64,000 nucleotides of DNA from Qipengyuania mesophila (GTDB taxonomy: Bacteria; Pseudomonadota; Alphaproteobacteria; Sphingomonadales; Sphingomonadaceae): assembly GCF_019711655.1 (NCBI RefSeq), contig NZ_JAIGNU010000002.1, positions 310,001 through 374,000 of the forward strand. Reading direction: 5' to 3'. The notes under the pieces were generated by a model. It was not told the DNA's origin. It worked only from the letters and a program-made list of their open reading frames with translations, and made no database searches. A program made the position numbers and the translations under genes. Each line of letters opens with the position of its first letter. The first letter of the stretch is position 1. Positions 37,543 to 48,042 of the stretch are shown here, in pieces.

Positions 37543-38351
37543 CAGGCGGGCACCCGGCGCAGGTGCAGCGGGCCGAAGGTGTCTTCCTGCTGCAGTTCGG
37601 CCTTGCCCAGCCGCGCCAGTTCGAGCGCGGCGACGAAGCTCGACGCCAGCGCCGAGCGCTTGAGCCGCGGTTCGGCATGCGGCGGGAGGAAATCGCGCAA
37701 TTCCATCCATTCGAGCGTGACGCCGAGCATGTTCGACACCCGATCGAGCGCCGATTCGAGCGTCATCACGGGACGTTCGCGGACCATGTGGATCGCCGGC
37801 GCGGTGCGCGCCTTGACCCGGCCATAGGCCTCGATCAGCGCGAACTGGTCGCATTGCCACAGGTTCTTGCGCGCGATCTCGAGCCCTTCGGGACTGCCGC
37901 GCAGGAAGACGTCGCGCCCGATCCGGTCGCCGCCCATCAGCCGCGCCGCCGCATCGCGCATCGCGCCGAGCCGCTGGAGGCGTAATTGCAGCTTGAGCGC
38001 CAGTTCCTCGGGGCTCGGATCCTCCTGCTCTTCCTTGGGCAGGAGCATCGCCGATTTGAGATAGGCCAGCCACGCCGCCATCACGAGATAATCGGCGGCC
38101 AGTTCGAGCTTCAGCGCCCCCGCGCGATCGATGTAGTCGAGATACTGGTCGACCAGCGCAAGGATCGAGATCGAACGGAGGTCGACCTTCTGCCGCCGCG
38201 CGAGGTCGAGCAGCAGGTCGAGCGGCCCTTCCCAGCCGTCGAGCTCGAGGTAGAGCGCATTCTCGTCGACCGATGCTTCGCTTGCCACCTCGTCCCATTC
38301 ATCCGGCGTTGCGCCGGTTGGATCGGCGAAGAGGAGGCCGTCGCTGGTCAT
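37542..38351 (-). CDS. scpA: Segregation and condensation protein ScpA
   Basis: Kleisin subunit of the SMC-ScpAB complex that organises and segregates the chromosome. 269 residues. Family marks: LELDGWEGPLDLLLDLARRQKVDLRSISI near the N terminus, YLVMAAWLAYLKSAMLLP, and the C-terminal winged helix (SSFVAALELARLGKAEL). I start it at the ATG at 38351, which overlaps the nagZ stop; the frame is open upstream but outside the family. Confidence 0.95.
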   Translation of the reverse strand: MTSDGLLFADPTGATPDEWDEVASEASVDENALYLELDGWEGPLDLLLDLARRQKVDLRSISILALVDQYLDYIDRAGALKLELAADYLVMAAWLAYLKSAMLLPKEEQEDPSPEELALKLQLRLQRLGAMRDAAARLMGGDRIGRDVFLRGSPEGLEIARKNLWQCDQFALIEAYGRVKARTAPAIHMVRERPVMTLESALDRVSNMLGVTLEWMELRDFLPPHAEPRLKRSALASSFVAALELARLGKAELQQEDTFGPLHLRRVPA

Positions 38352-39370
38352 GCCGCGCGATCTTCCGCAATGGCCAGCAAGGCGTCGCGCTTGGCCAGCA
38401 ACTCGGCGGTGTCGGGTCCTTCCCGAGGCTCGCCCATTGCCGCATGCACGCGGTCGAGCCGTTCGGCGGTCGCGCCACTCATCGATCCGAGCCGCTCGGC
38501 AATGGCGGTCTGGTCGTCCATCTTCGCCCAGCAGTTGAGCACGATGTCGCAGCCGGCCGCGAGCGCACGCTCGGCACGTTCGGGAATGGTCCCGTCGAGC
38601 GCCTGCATGTCGATATCGTCGGTGAGCAGCAGCCCGTCGAAGCCGATCTTGCCGCGGATCACCTGGCTGATGACCGTCTCCGACAGCGTAGCCGGATGCG
38701 CCGGGTCCCACGCGTCGAAGACGATATGCGCGCTCATCCCCAGCGGATGCGAAGCGAGCGTGCGGAAGGGCGCAATATCGGCCTCGAGCTCGTCCGCGCT
38801 CGCGCCGACATGCGGCAGTTCCTTGTGCGAATCGCAGGTCGCCCGACCGTGGCCGGGCATGTGCTTCAGGCAGCCGACCACGCCCGCGCGGTCCAGGCCG
38901 TCGAGCACCGCGCGGCCGAGCGCCGCGACCTGCATCGGCTCGCTACCGAGCGCGCGGTCGCCGATCACATCGTCGGTCTCGGGCCGACGCACGTCGAACG
39001 GCGCGTGGTAATCGACGGTGATGCCCATCTCGGCGAGTTCGCGGCCCATCGCTTCGGCATTGGCGCGCCCTGCCTCGATGGCCGAGGCGGGGGCGATGTC
39101 CCACAGTTTCGCGAAGGCTTCCCCGGCGGGGTAGCGCTGCCACACGGGCGGCTTCATTCGCGCGACGCGCCCGCCTTCCTGATCGATCGAGACGATCAGC
39201 CGATCGCGCCCGTGGATCGCGCGCAGTTCATCGGTCAGCCGCCGCAGCTGGTCCTTGCTCTCGCAATTGCGCGCGAAGAGGATGTAGCCCGCCGGATCGG
39301 CCTCCTTGAAGAAGGCGCTCTCATCGGCCGTCAAATCGGGGCCGGAAATGCCGAAAATGGCGGGTGTCAT
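38348..39370 (-). CDS. nagZ: Beta-N-acetylhexosaminidase NagZ (GH3)
   Basis: Cytoplasmic muropeptide-recycling enzyme that removes GlcNAc from 1,6-anhydroMurNAc peptides. 340 residues. Motifs: IVSIDQEGGRVARMKPP, the flexible catalytic loop CLKHMPGHGRATCDSHKELP with the acid/base His, and the nucleophile Asp in GLLLTDDIDMQAL. The nagZ-scpA-scpB order is conserved across alphaproteobacteria. The stop overlaps scpA by 4 bases. Confidence 0.95.
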   Translation of the reverse strand: MTPAIFGISGPDLTADESAFFKEADPAGYILFARNCESKDQLRRLTDELRAIHGRDRLIVSIDQEGGRVARMKPPVWQRYPAGEAFAKLWDIAPASAIEAGRANAEAMGRELAEMGITVDYHAPFDVRRPETDDVIGDRALGSEPMQVAALGRAVLDGLDRAGVVGCLKHMPGHGRATCDSHKELPHVGASADELEADIAPFRTLASHPLGMSAHIVFDAWDPAHPATLSETVISQVIRGKIGFDGLLLTDDIDMQALDGTIPERAERALAAGCDIVLNCWAKMDDQTAIAERLGSMSGATAERLDRVHAAMGEPREGPDTAELLAKRDALLAIAEDRAA

Positions 39371-39451
39371 GGACGGAAACTGTGTCTTTCGCCCCGATGC
39401 CGCAAGCTCGCGACCTGCGGGAAGTGTGGAAATTTCGACCGGCCGAGCGCC

Positions 39452-40147
39452 CTACTTGACGAAACAGGCCAGCCCGTCCGCCTTGAGCGCGGCGCACAGC
39501 CGGTTGGCACCGCCGCGATCGCCCGCGACCGCCTGCAGCCGGTAGACGCGTCCGATATCGACCTGTGCCTCGACCACGCGGTGGCTGACGCCGTTGAGCG
39601 CCTCGGTCTGGCGCATCAGATTGGCCCAGGCCGCCTCGGCATCGGCGCGGCGGGGATAGGCCCCGACCTGCACCACGGTTCCGGGCGCCGCGGAGGTACG
39701 CGGGGGCTCGTTCACCGTCGAGGCGATCGAGGGGCCACTGGCGGCGGGCTTCGCTGCCGCCTTGGGCGGCGCGGTCTCGGCCAGCTTGGCTTCGCGGGTC
39801 TGCCCTTCGCCCACTGCGAAGCTGGTATCGCCGGTGCCGGCAAAGGTCTTGCCGCCGGGATCGTCGGGCCGGGTCTTGTAGGGTTCTTCGGGTGCGGCGA
39901 TCACGCTGCCGTCCGCCTCGGGCTCGTCCGATGTCTGGTTGGCCACGAACCAGATCCCGCCCACGACCGCACCGAGCAGCACCAGCGCGAGCACGCCGAC
40001 CATCAGCAGACGCGAGGTATCGAACCCGGCCGCCTCGTGCTCGTCCTCGCCCGCTTCCAGCCAGGGCAGGCTTTCGCCATCGGCAAGGTCGAGCTGATCC
40101 TCGCCGTCCCAATCCTCATCGGTGTCGTATGGCGTGGACGCCGTCAT
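39452..40147 (-). CDS. SPOR-domain membrane protein
   Basis: 231 residues. An acidic cytoplasmic N terminus (~45 residues) precedes one membrane helix (LLMVGVLALVLLGAVVGGIWFVA). A Pro/Ala/Lys-rich linker leads to the C-terminal SPOR domain (VVQVGAYPRRADAEAAWANL, YRLQAVAGDRGGANRLCAALK). SPOR domains bind glycan strands lacking stem peptides at the division septum, so a FtsN- or DedD-like role is plausible. Two bases separate it from argS. Confidence 0.9.
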   Translation of the reverse strand: MTASTPYDTDEDWDGEDQLDLADGESLPWLEAGEDEHEAAGFDTSRLLMVGVLALVLLGAVVGGIWFVANQTSDEPEADGSVIAAPEEPYKTRPDDPGGKTFAGTGDTSFAVGEGQTREAKLAETAPPKAAAKPAASGPSIASTVNEPPRTSAAPGTVVQVGAYPRRADAEAAWANLMRQTEALNGVSHRVVEAQVDIGRVYRLQAVAGDRGGANRLCAALKADGLACFVK

Positions 40148-40149
40148 GC

Positions 40150-41889
40150 TTACATCTCCTCGACCGCCTCGACCCCCAGGATGGCGAGGCCGTTGCGGAT
40201 CACCTGCCCCACCTGCGCCGCGAGGAACAGCCGCGCGGCTGTGAGATCGGGATCGCCTTCCTGGATGATCCGCTTCGCCGGATCATCGTTACCCGCATTC
40301 CAGAAGCTGTGGAAGGCGGCGGCGAGATCGCCGAGGAAAAAGGCGATGCGGTGCGGTTCGCGCGCCTTGGCCGCGGCTTCGACCACGCGCGGGAACTGCG
40401 CGGCATCGCGCACGAGGGCGAGCTCTTCCGCGCCCAGCCGGTCGAGATGGACATCGCTCGGTTCGACCCCGGCCTTGCGCAGCGTCGAGCGGATGCGGGC
40501 ATGCGCATACTGGACGTAGAAGACCGGATTGTCCTTCGACGCCTCGACTACCTTGGCGAAGTCGAATTCCATCTGCGCATCGGGCTTGCGGGTGAGCATG
40601 GTGAAACGGACCACGTCCTTGCCCACTTCCTGCACGACTTCCGCAAGCGTCACGAAGGTGCCCGAACGCTTGGACATCTTCACCGGCTCGCCGTCGCGCA
40701 GCAGTTTGACCATCTGGACCAGCTTGACGTCGAAGGGCACGTCGCGCCCGGCGCCCTTGGTCAGCGCAGCGACGGCGGCCTTGATCCGCTTGACCGTGCC
40801 GGCGTGGTCGGCGCCCCAGATATCGATCAGCGCATCGGCCTTTTCCGCCTTCTGGAAATGATAGGCGAGGTCGGCGCCGAAATAGGTCCATGCCCCGTTC
40901 GATTTCTTGATCGGGCGATCCTGGTCGTCGCCGAACTCGGTCGAACGGAACAGCGGCAGCTCGACCGGCTCCCAGTCCTCGGGCGGTGCCTTGCCCTTGG
41001 GCGCCTCGAGCACGCCGTCGTAGACGAGACCCTTCTCGCGCAGCCAGGCCTCGGCCGCCTCGGGCTTCTTCGCCGCCTGGAGTTCGGCTTCGGAGGAGAA
41101 CAGGTCGTGATGGATACCGAGCAGCGCGAGGTCTTCGCGGATCATCTCCATCATCGCCGCGACCGAGCGCTGGCGGAAGAGTTCGAGCCATTCGCTCTCG
41201 GGCGCGTCCCTGTAGGCGGGACCGAATTCCTGCGCCAGCCGCTCGCCGACCGGCTTGAGATAGTCGCCCGGATAGAGCCCCTCGGGGATCTCGCCGATCT
41301 CGTCGCCCAGCGCCTCGCGGTAGCGCAGATGCGCCGAGCGGGCGAGGACGTCGACTTGGCCGCCGGCGTCGTTGACGTAATATTCGCGTGTGACACGGTA
41401 ACCCGCCCATTCGAGCAGGCCGCTCAGCGCATCGCCGACAACCGCGCCGCGACAGTGCCCCATGTGCATGGGGCCGGTGGGATTGGCCGAAACATATTCG
41501 ACATTGACCGTCTTCCCGTCGCCCATGTGCGAGCGACCATAATCGTCGCCGAGCGTCGCAATCGCCTGCAGCTCGCGCCGCCATACATCGCTCTGCAGGC
41601 GCAGGTTGATGAAGCCGGGTCCTGCGATATCCGCCTCGGCGATCGCCGGATCGCGGCGCAAATGCTCGACGATCGTCTCGGCCAGCGCGCGCGGATTGGT
41701 CTTCGCCTGCTTGGCGAGCACCATCGCCGCATTGGTCGAAAGATCGCCATGCGCGGGATCGCGCGGCGGTTCGACGGTCACATTGCCGCGATCCGATCCG
41801 GCAGGCAGCCCGCCCTCCAGCTCGAGAGCGTCCAATACCGCGTCGATGCGGGCCGCGAAGGCCGCGTGAAGTGTCTGCATGTCAGCCAT
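40150..41889 (-). CDS. argS: Arginyl-tRNA synthetase
   Basis: Class I aminoacyl-tRNA synthetase, 579 residues. The HIGH-like motif is HMGH in [16 protein letters not shown]; the KMSKS motif is KMSKRSG. The N-terminal Add1 domain ([23 protein letters not shown]) and the C-terminal anticodon-binding DALR domain ([15 protein letters not shown]) are present. First gene of the argS-SPOR-nagZ-scpAB-tatABC run. Confidence 0.97.
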   Translation of the reverse strand: MADMQTLHAAFAARIDAVLDALELEGGLPAGSDRGNVTVEPPRDPAHGDLSTNAAMVLAKQAKTNPRALAETIVEHLRRDPAIAEADIAGPGFINLRLQSDVWRRELQAIATLGDDYGRSHMGDGKTVNVEYVSANPTGPMHMGHCRGAVVGDALSGLLEWAGYRVTREYYVNDAGGQVDVLARSAHLRYREALGDEIGEIPEGLYPGDYLKPVGERLAQEFGPAYRDAPESEWLELFRQRSVAAMMEMIREDLALLGIHHDLFSSEAELQAAKKPEAAEAWLREKGLVYDGVLEAPKGKAPPEDWEPVELPLFRSTEFGDDQDRPIKKSNGAWTYFGADLAYHFQKAEKADALIDIWGADHAGTVKRIKAAVAALTKGAGRDVPFDVKLVQMVKLLRDGEPVKMSKRSGTFVTLAEVVQEVGKDVVRFTMLTRKPDAQMEFDFAKVVEASKDNPVFYVQYAHARIRSTLRKAGVEPSDVHLDRLGAEELALVRDAAQFPRVVEAAAKAREPHRIAFFLGDLAAAFHSFWNAGNDDPAKRIIQEGDPDLTAARLFLAAQVGQVIRNGLAILGVEAVEEM

Positions 41890-41935
41890 GGCGCGCGCCT
41901 AGACTATCGGCGCGAAATGGCAAGATGTCAGAGGC

Positions 41936-42589
41936 TCAGCGGGTGACGTTGTAGCGCAATTGCTCTTCGGTCAGCTGGAAGCCGACCAGCAGTTCGAAGG
42001 TCGCACGCTGGACCGCCGCGCGCACTGCGGGATCGGCCAGCGGGTCGAGCGCGGCGTCGGGATCGCCCGCCTTGCGCTTGCGGGTGATCTGCTCGCGAAT
42101 CTCCGCGGGCAGCGTCGCCTCGGCGCGGTTGACATAGGCGCCCGCAGTGCCGCGAGCCATGGCGCGTTCCTGGCCGTCGGCGAACTGCAGCGTCACGCTG
42201 CCGACCCGCTTGGTCACGACCGCCGAACCGCCGCGCAGGACGGTGGAGAAATAGGGCAGCGTCACGGTACGGGTGCCGCGCGTGTCGGCGCGGCGTGCGA
42301 CGACGTCGAAACTCGCCTCGGTATAGACGCGGTCACCCGCGCCCTCGTTGCAGTTCGAGCGCAGATTGGTCATCGCCGCAGTCACGTCGAGATCGGCCAG
42401 CGTGGTCGATCCCGGGGTGCGGAAGGTGGTGATATCGCCCGTGTAGTCGGGAATGCCGACCGCGGGGCAGGCGGTCCGCACCGCGCTGACGCCGACGCCC
42501 TGGTCGACGATCAGGTCGCCCTCTTTGGCGCAACCGGCCAGCGCCAGGCCGAGAGCAAGCGCGGGAACAAGGCGGGTGCGGATGGTCAT
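41936..42589 (-). CDS. Hypothetical lipoprotein
   Basis: 217 residues from ATG 42589. Leader MTIRTRLVPALALGLALAGCAKEG with lipobox LAGC. The mature part contains two more Cys (TACPAVGIP, RSNCNEGAG) that may pair, a beta-rich middle (TRTVTLPYFSTVLRGGSAVV) and a C-terminal helical segment. I recognise it only as a conserved unknown of the sphingomonad type. Upstream of, and divergent from, ispH. Confidence 0.75.
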   Translation of the reverse strand: MTIRTRLVPALALGLALAGCAKEGDLIVDQGVGVSAVRTACPAVGIPDYTGDITTFRTPGSTTLADLDVTAAMTNLRSNCNEGAGDRVYTEASFDVVARRADTRGTRTVTLPYFSTVLRGGSAVVTKRVGSVTLQFADGQERAMARGTAGAYVNRAEATLPAEIREQITRKRKAGDPDAALDPLADPAVRAAVQRATFELLVGFQLTEEQLRYNVTR

Positions 42590-42686
42590 GCGGCAAAATT
42601 CCCTTTTACGGTCATTCGAATTCATCGCCCGGCCGGGCTGCGCGATGCCCTAGCTTGGGCAGCGCGAAAGCGCTAGAGGGCGGCAC

Positions 42687-43670
42687 ATGAATGCCCCCTT
42701 TCCATCCACGCCTGCGCCAAGTCCCGGCGAAGCGAGGCTGCCGCTGAAGCTGCTGATCGCGGCTCCACGCGGCTTTTGCGCCGGCGTCGACCGTGCGATC
42801 GAGATCGTCGAGCGTGCGCTGCAGAAATACGGCGCCCCGGTCTATGTGCGGCACGAGATCGTGCACAACCGCTATGTCGTCGACAGCCTCAAAGCCAAGG
42901 GCGCGATCTTCGTCGAGGAATTGGACGAAGTGCCCGACGACGCGCCCGTGGTGTTCAGCGCCCATGGCGTGCCCAAGACCGTCCCCGCCGAGGCCGAGCG
43001 ACGCAAGATGCTCTATGTCGATGCAACCTGCCCGCTGGTGAGCAAGGTCCATCGCCAGGCCGCGCGGCAGATCGAAAAGGGCCAGCACATCCTGTTCGTC
43101 GGCCATGCGGGCCACCCCGAGGTGATCGGCACCATGGGACAAGTGCCCGCGGGCCGGATCACGCTGGTGGAAACGGTCGAGGATGTGGCGAAGCTCGACT
43201 TCCCGGCCGGTGCAGACCTGTCCTATCTTTCGCAGACAACGCTCTCGGTCGACGATACGCGCGACATCATCGCCGCGCTGGAGGCGCGCTTCCCCCAGAT
43301 CGTCGCCCCCAAGGCCGAAGACATCTGCTATGCCACCAGCAACCGGCAGGCGGCGGTCAAGCAGATGGCGCCGAGCTGCGACCTCGTTCTGGTCATCGGC
43401 GCGCCCAATTCCTCCAATTCGCTGCGCCTCGTCGAAGTGGCCGAGCGGATCGGGACCGATGCCCGGCTGATCCAGCGGGCCGACGAGATCGATCCTTCGT
43501 GGCTCGAAGGGGTCGGCACGGTAGGCCTGACAGCCGGCGCTTCCGCACCCGAGAAGCTCGTCCGCGAGGTGGTCGACCGCCTGTCGGACTGGCGCGTCGT
43601 CGACGAGGAAGTGGTAACCACCGCCGAGGAAAACATGGTCTTCAAGCTGCCCCGCCAGCTGACCGACTAG
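42687..43670 (+). CDS. ispH: 4-hydroxy-3-methylbut-2-enyl diphosphate reductase IspH
   Basis: Last enzyme of the MEP isoprenoid pathway, making IPP and DMAPP with a [4Fe-4S] cluster. 327 residues. Cluster Cys ligands are C31 ([11 protein letters not shown]), C115 ([12 protein letters not shown]) and C214 ([10 protein letters not shown]). Catalytic Glu/His motifs include [12 protein letters not shown] and VFSAHGVP. Directly followed by thrB. Confidence 0.97.
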   Translation: MNAPFPSTPAPSPGEARLPLKLLIAAPRGFCAGVDRAIEIVERALQKYGAPVYVRHEIVHNRYVVDSLKAKGAIFVEELDEVPDDAPVVFSAHGVPKTVPAEAERRKMLYVDATCPLVSKVHRQAARQIEKGQHILFVGHAGHPEVIGTMGQVPAGRITLVETVEDVAKLDFPAGADLSYLSQTTLSVDDTRDIIAALEARFPQIVAPKAEDICYATSNRQAAVKQMAPSCDLVLVIGAPNSSNSLRLVEVAERIGTDARLIQRADEIDPSWLEGVGTVGLTAGASAPEKLVREVVDRLSDWRVVDEEVVTTAEENMVFKLPRQLTD

Positions 43671-43671
43671 G

Positions 43672-44628
43672 GTGGCGGTCTACACCCACCTGGGGGCCGA
43701 AGATCTGGCGCAGCTCGTCGCGCAGTACGATGTCGGCGAGCTGGTTTCCTTCAAGGGCATCGCCGAGGGCGTCTCGAATTCGAACTGGCTGGTGGAAACC
43801 ACGCAGGGCCGCTTCGTCCTGACGATGTACGAACGGCGAATCGAGACCGCCGACCTTCCCTTCTTCCTCGGCCTGCTCGATCACCTTTCTGCGGCCGGCT
43901 GCCCGGTACCGCGCACGATCCACGACCGTGCGGGCGATGCCTGGCGGATGGTCGGCGACAAGGCGGTCGCGCTGATCGAGTTCCTCCCCGGCCTATCGCC
44001 CAGCCATCCCAGTGCCGCGCAGGCGCATGCCGTGGGCTCTGCCTTAGCGCGCATGCACGGCGCCGCGGGCGATTTTCCGACACAGCGAGAGAACCGGCTT
44101 GCGCCACCCGATGCGCTGGCGATCCTGCAGGACTGCGGCGAGGCAGCGCTCGCCGCCATCGATCCGCAATTGCCCGCCATTCTCGACACCGGAGCGGAGA
44201 TCGTTGCTGCTTGGCCCAACGACCTGCCGCAGTCGGTGATCCATTCGGACCTCTTTCCCGACAATGTCCTGATGCTCGGCGACCGGGTCACCGGCATGAT
44301 CGACTTCTACTTCGCCTGCAACGGCGCGATGGCCTACGACCTGGCGGTGACACATGCCGCCTGGTGCTTCGACGAGACCGGCCGGAACTGCGACCGGAAC
44401 CTCGGCCATGCGCTCGTCGAAGGCTACGAGAGTGTCCGCCCGCTCGAAGACCGCGAACGCGCGGCGCTGCCGCTGCTGGCCGAGGGCGCCTGCCTGCGGT
44501 TCATCGCCAGCCGCGCGCAGGACTGGCTCGAGACGCCGGCCGATGCGCTGGTCCGGCGCAAGGATCCGATGGAATTCATGCGGCGGCTGGAATTCTACCG
44601 CGCGAATGGCCAAGGGGCTTTCGCATGA
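43672..44628 (+). CDS. thrB: Homoserine kinase, ThrB type II
   Basis: Phosphorylates homoserine in threonine synthesis. 318 residues with the aminoglycoside-phosphotransferase-like fold of alphaproteobacterial ThrB rather than the GHMP fold of E. coli. Key blocks: [15 protein letters not shown] (P-loop-like), [13 protein letters not shown] (catalytic loop Asp and Asn) and [20 protein letters not shown] (metal Asp). The start is a GTG one base after the ispH stop. The stop overlaps rnhA as ATGA. Confidence 0.94.
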   Translation: MAVYTHLGAEDLAQLVAQYDVGELVSFKGIAEGVSNSNWLVETTQGRFVLTMYERRIETADLPFFLGLLDHLSAAGCPVPRTIHDRAGDAWRMVGDKAVALIEFLPGLSPSHPSAAQAHAVGSALARMHGAAGDFPTQRENRLAPPDALAILQDCGEAALAAIDPQLPAILDTGAEIVAAWPNDLPQSVIHSDLFPDNVLMLGDRVTGMIDFYFACNGAMAYDLAVTHAAWCFDETGRNCDRNLGHALVEGYESVRPLEDRERAALPLLAEGACLRFIASRAQDWLETPADALVRRKDPMEFMRRLEFYRANGQGAFA

Positions 44629-45071
44629 AGAAGGTCGAATTGTTCACCGATGGCGCCTGCAAGGGCAATCCCGGCCCCGGCGGATGGGGCGCCCTGCTGC
44701 GAATGGGGCCGCACGAGAAGGAACTGTCGGGCGGCGAGCCCGATACGACGAACAACCGCATGGAAATGACCGCCGCGATCATGGGCCTGCGGGCGCTGGT
44801 CGAGCCTTGCGAAGTCGATCTTTATACCGACAGCAAGTACCTGATCGACGGTATCACCAAGTGGGTCCACGGCTGGAAGAAGCGCGGCTGGGTCAATGCC
44901 AGCAGGAAGCCGGTGCGCAATGCCGAACTATGGCACGATTTGATCGAGCTTACCGCGCATCACAAGGTCGAATGGCACTGGGTGAAAGGCCATTCGGGTC
45001 ATGAGGAAAACGATCGCGTGGACCGCCTTGCGAGCGACGCCGCAGAGCGCGTCGCAAATCCTGTAGGCTGA
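44625..45071 (+). CDS. rnhA: Ribonuclease HI
   Basis: Degrades RNA in RNA-DNA hybrids. 148 residues. The catalytic carboxylates are visible: Asp in [17 protein letters not shown], Glu in [13 protein letters not shown], Asp in [11 protein letters not shown] and Asp in [14 protein letters not shown]. The basic-handle region ([18 protein letters not shown]) is present. ATGA overlap with thrB; ends 18 bases from a convergent gene. Confidence 0.97.
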   Translation: MKKVELFTDGACKGNPGPGGWGALLRMGPHEKELSGGEPDTTNNRMEMTAAIMGLRALVEPCEVDLYTDSKYLIDGITKWVHGWKKRGWVNASRKPVRNAELWHDLIELTAHHKVEWHWVKGHSGHEENDRVDRLASDAAERVANPVG

Positions 45072-45089
45072 CGCTTCGACCGCGCCTCG

Positions 45090-46187
45090 CTAGCCGAAGC
45101 GCGCGGGCGAATAGAGCTCCGCGTCGAGCCCCTCGGTCATGACGTCGCGCTCTTCGCCGAGCAGCAGCTGGCGGGTGAGCCGCGCCGCCGCGGGCGAGGT
45201 CTGGATGCCGAAACCGCCCTGCCCGGCGAACCAGGCGAAGCCTTCAACTTCGGGATCGCGGCCATAGACCGGTCGCCGGTCGGGCGCGAAGCTGCGCAGG
45301 CCCGCCCATCTGTGCTCGACCGCCTCGACCCGCCAGTCGACTACCTCGCCGAGTCGCTCGATAGCCTGCGCCACCGCCAGCTCTTCCGGCGCGGCGTCGC
45401 AGGGCTCGCTCGGCTCCTCGTCGTGCGGACTGAGCCACAATCGGCCCGATTCGGGCTTGAAATAGAATTGTCCGCGCAGGTCGAGCACGAGCGGCAGGTC
45501 GTCGGGCACCGCCGGATCGACCCGCACCTGCACGACGGTGCGACGATAAGGCGTGATCCCCAGGGTCCTGGCGCCTGCGAGACGCGCCACCGGATCGGCC
45601 CAGGCGCCGGCTGCATTGACGATCGTTCCGGCGCGATAGTTCTCACCCCGTGCGGTGGTGATCGCCCAGCTTCCCTCGCCCCGCTTCAGGTTCACTACCT
45701 GTGCTCGGCATTCGAGCTGCACACCAGCGGCGCGCCCGCGGGCGAGGAAATGTCCGTGCAGCGCGGCGACATCGATATCGGCGCAGACCGGTTCCCAGAT
45801 CGCGTCGGTCCAGCTGGGGCGCACACCCGGGAGCCGCGACTGCAGTTGGCCGCGACCGAGATGTTCGATCGTCGCGCCGGTGGGGACGAAGCGCTGCATA
45901 AAATCGGTGACGAGCGCCTCGTCCCCAGCACGCCCGATATAGAGCGCGCCGCGCTGGTTCAGGAACCCGCCCTCGTGCAGCGGAGGGCCCGAGGCGAGCG
46001 TCAGGGGGACGATCTCGGGCCCGCCGTAGCATTCCTCCCAGAAGGCTGCCGAACGGCCGGTGGCATGATAGCCGGGCCGCTCTTCAGCTTCGAGCAGCAG
46101 GACGCTCGCGCCGCCCTCGCCCAGCTCGGCGGCAAGGCTCGCGCCGGCGATGCCGGCGCCAACGATGGCGAAGTCGTAGTGGCTCAC
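45090..46187 (-). CDS. FAD-dependent amine oxidase/dehydrogenase (DAO family, DauA-like)
   Basis: 365 residues. FAD-binding dinucleotide fold FAIVGAGIAGASLAAELGE near residue 5. HATGRSAAFWEECYG resembles the active-site lid of D-arginine dehydrogenase DauA. C-terminal FAWFAGQGGFGIQTSPAAA closes the FAD domain. Likely oxidises a D-amino acid or secondary amine, passing electrons to oxygen or quinone; the substrate is inference. ATGA overlap with the upstream hydrolase gene. Confidence 0.87.
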   Translation of the reverse strand: MSHYDFAIVGAGIAGASLAAELGEGGASVLLLEAEERPGYHATGRSAAFWEECYGGPEIVPLTLASGPPLHEGGFLNQRGALYIGRAGDEALVTDFMQRFVPTGATIEHLGRGQLQSRLPGVRPSWTDAIWEPVCADIDVAALHGHFLARGRAAGVQLECRAQVVNLKRGEGSWAITTARGENYRAGTIVNAAGAWADPVARLAGARTLGITPYRRTVVQVRVDPAVPDDLPLVLDLRGQFYFKPESGRLWLSPHDEEPSEPCDAAPEELAVAQAIERLGEVVDWRVEAVEHRWAGLRSFAPDRRPVYGRDPEVEGFAWFAGQGGFGIQTSPAAARLTRQLLLGEERDVMTEGLDAELYSPARFG

Positions 46188-47149
46188 TGCATTTGCGCGG
46201 GCGCCACGCGATCGAGAAAGGCGTCGATTTCCGCCAGTGCGCGGCTGCGCACGGGATCGGCCTCGCGAAGGATTTCGTGGCGGGCCTCGTCGCCGAGGGC
46301 AACCAGCTCGCCCTTGGGCAGGCGCTGCGCGGTACGCACCGCCGCTTCATGGCTGACCAGCCTGTCCGCCGAAGTGCTGAGCACCAGCACGGGAACCTGC
46401 ACCGCCTCCATTGCGCCGGTTTCCTCCAGCCTGCGGCTCGAGGCATAGGCGCGCTCGACCCAGCCCCAGCTACCCGGTCCCATGACCAGTTCGGGGCGTT
46501 TCTCGCGCCACCACAGCTCGTCGGCATAGCGTTCGGCGTCGTGCGTCAGCAGGGCGCCCCTGTTGGCCGGCATTTCGCCTGGCTTCTCGCTCCACTTCCA
46601 TGCCGGACGGGTCGGCGCACCGATCTTCGTCATCAGCTTCGCGACCGCTTGAAGCACTGCCAGCGGCAGCGGCGGACCGGCCATCCCGATCATCGGCGCG
46701 CTCAGCACCACGGCGTCGGGATCGACCAGCGGAACGACGAGGGCGCGCATCACCAGATGTCCGCCCATCGAGTGCGCGGCGATTATGTGCGGACCCGGAG
46801 TTTGTGCCTTCCAGACCTTCCACAGCTCCGCCAGATCGGCCGTCCACACCGAGAAATCGGCGATATGGCCGGTGATCGCATCGTTCCCGAGCCGCCCCGA
46901 TCCCGCCTGCCCGCGCCAGTCGGCCGCAGTGACCCGCCAGCCGGCGCGATGCCAGTGATCGAGCGTCTCGAGATATTTCTCGTAGAAGTCGCCGCGACCG
47001 GGAAGAAACAGGATCGAACCGCGCCTGCCGCCATCCGCGCCGGGCCAGTCGATCCGCCGGATTGCATGCCCATCTGCCAGGGCAAAAGTGGACTCGGTCG
47101 CGCCGGGCGGGATCGAGCGACGGTCGAAGGTCTCCTGTTGCGCTGGCAT
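46184..47149 (-). CDS. Alpha/beta hydrolase, lysophospholipase-like
   Basis: 321 residues from ATG 47149. Hydrolase motifs: FLPGRGDFYEKYLETLD (oxyanion region), nucleophile elbow IIAAHSMGGHLVMRA, catalytic Asp region VLVLSTSADRLVSH and His in LGDEARHEILRE. This set matches the serine aminopeptidase S33/monoglyceride-lipase-type family (PldB-like). No signal peptide, so probably cytoplasmic or membrane-peripheral. The GAGGAG is about 15 bases from this ATG, so the start is tentative. Overlaps the FAD gene as ATGA. Confidence 0.84.
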   Translation of the reverse strand: MPAQQETFDRRSIPPGATESTFALADGHAIRRIDWPGADGGRRGSILFLPGRGDFYEKYLETLDHWHRAGWRVTAADWRGQAGSGRLGNDAITGHIADFSVWTADLAELWKVWKAQTPGPHIIAAHSMGGHLVMRALVVPLVDPDAVVLSAPMIGMAGPPLPLAVLQAVAKLMTKIGAPTRPAWKWSEKPGEMPANRGALLTHDAERYADELWWREKRPELVMGPGSWGWVERAYASSRRLEETGAMEAVQVPVLVLSTSADRLVSHEAAVRTAQRLPKGELVALGDEARHEILREADPVRSRALAEIDAFLDRVAPAQMQ

Positions 47150-47234
47150 GCCCGTGATCGCGACCTCCTCTATGGTTACTTTTTGGTAAGCACGTTCCTG
47201 TAGCACCGCGCCCGAAGGAGACCCTTGGGCGCCC

Positions 47235-47951
47235 ATGCACAGCCAGACTTTCACCTACGTATTGCTCTGCGGCTTGGCAATCGCGCTGCTCTGGGTAATC
47301 GTGACCGACCTGCGGAGCCGGACGATCAGCAACAGACTGACGCTGACGATCGCCGCGGGCGCGCCGCTCTATTGGCTCTCGCTCGGCCTGCCGCTCTGGC
47401 CGGGAATCGCGCTCCAGGTGGGTCTGGCGCTGGCCGTTTTCACGGTGTGCTGCGTACTCTTCGCCGTTCGCCAGATGGGCGGCGGCGACGTCAAGCTGCT
47501 GACCGCCCTCGCGCTGTGGATCCCACCCTCGCAATTCACCCTGCTGCTGGTCGCCATGGCGATGCTCGGCTGGGTTCTGACGATGGCGGTCGGCGCCTGG
47601 CGCGTCGCGCGCTCGAAGGCGGCCGAGACCAGGCCGGTTCTCGATACCGCCCTCCTCGCCATTGGCACGGCGATCGCGGCGGTCTTCGCCAGCGCCGTTC
47701 TCGGCGGGCCGACATTGCCGGTGCCCGAAGCGATCGCCAGCCTCGGTGCGACCAGTTCCGCAGCGATGCTGGCGCTGGTGCTGGCACCATTCGTCCTCCT
47801 GCTCGCCGTGACTCTGGGATCGATCCGCATCATCCGGCGCCATGAGGCCGATCTGTGGGTGCCCTACGGCCCGGCGATTTCGCTGGCCGCCATCTGGATC
47901 CTCGCCAGCGGACAGCTGCTGGCAGGCACGGCAATTCCCGCCGGTGGTTGA
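47235..47951 (+). CDS. cpaA: Tad pilus prepilin peptidase CpaA
   Basis: Aspartic peptidase that cleaves Flp-type prepilins in the inner membrane. 238 residues, about six membrane segments. The two catalytic Asp are D25 (VTDLRSRTISN) and D85 in MGGGDVKLLTALA, as in type IV prepilin peptidases; no N-terminal methyltransferase part. Preceded by GAAGGAGACCC. It opens the Tad locus, but no pilin gene lies before it. Confidence 0.92.
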   Translation: MHSQTFTYVLLCGLAIALLWVIVTDLRSRTISNRLTLTIAAGAPLYWLSLGLPLWPGIALQVGLALAVFTVCCVLFAVRQMGGGDVKLLTALALWIPPSQFTLLLVAMAMLGWVLTMAVGAWRVARSKAAETRPVLDTALLAIGTAIAAVFASAVLGGPTLPVPEAIASLGATSSAAMLALVLAPFVLLLAVTLGSIRIIRRHEADLWVPYGPAISLAAIWILASGQLLAGTAIPAGG

Positions 47952-48042
47952 GAACGCGATCTTAACCAATTCGCCCTTAGAGGATGCAACCATACATGCC
48001 CGCCATTTCGCTACGCGGGCCGAATTAGGGGGCTAGATAGCC

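Noticed and set aside
46470-47993. Minus-strand open frame of about 500 codons overlapping cpaA and the hydrolase
   Set aside because: Runs through two assigned genes in the wrong frame, with low-complexity Arg/Gly/Glu composition.
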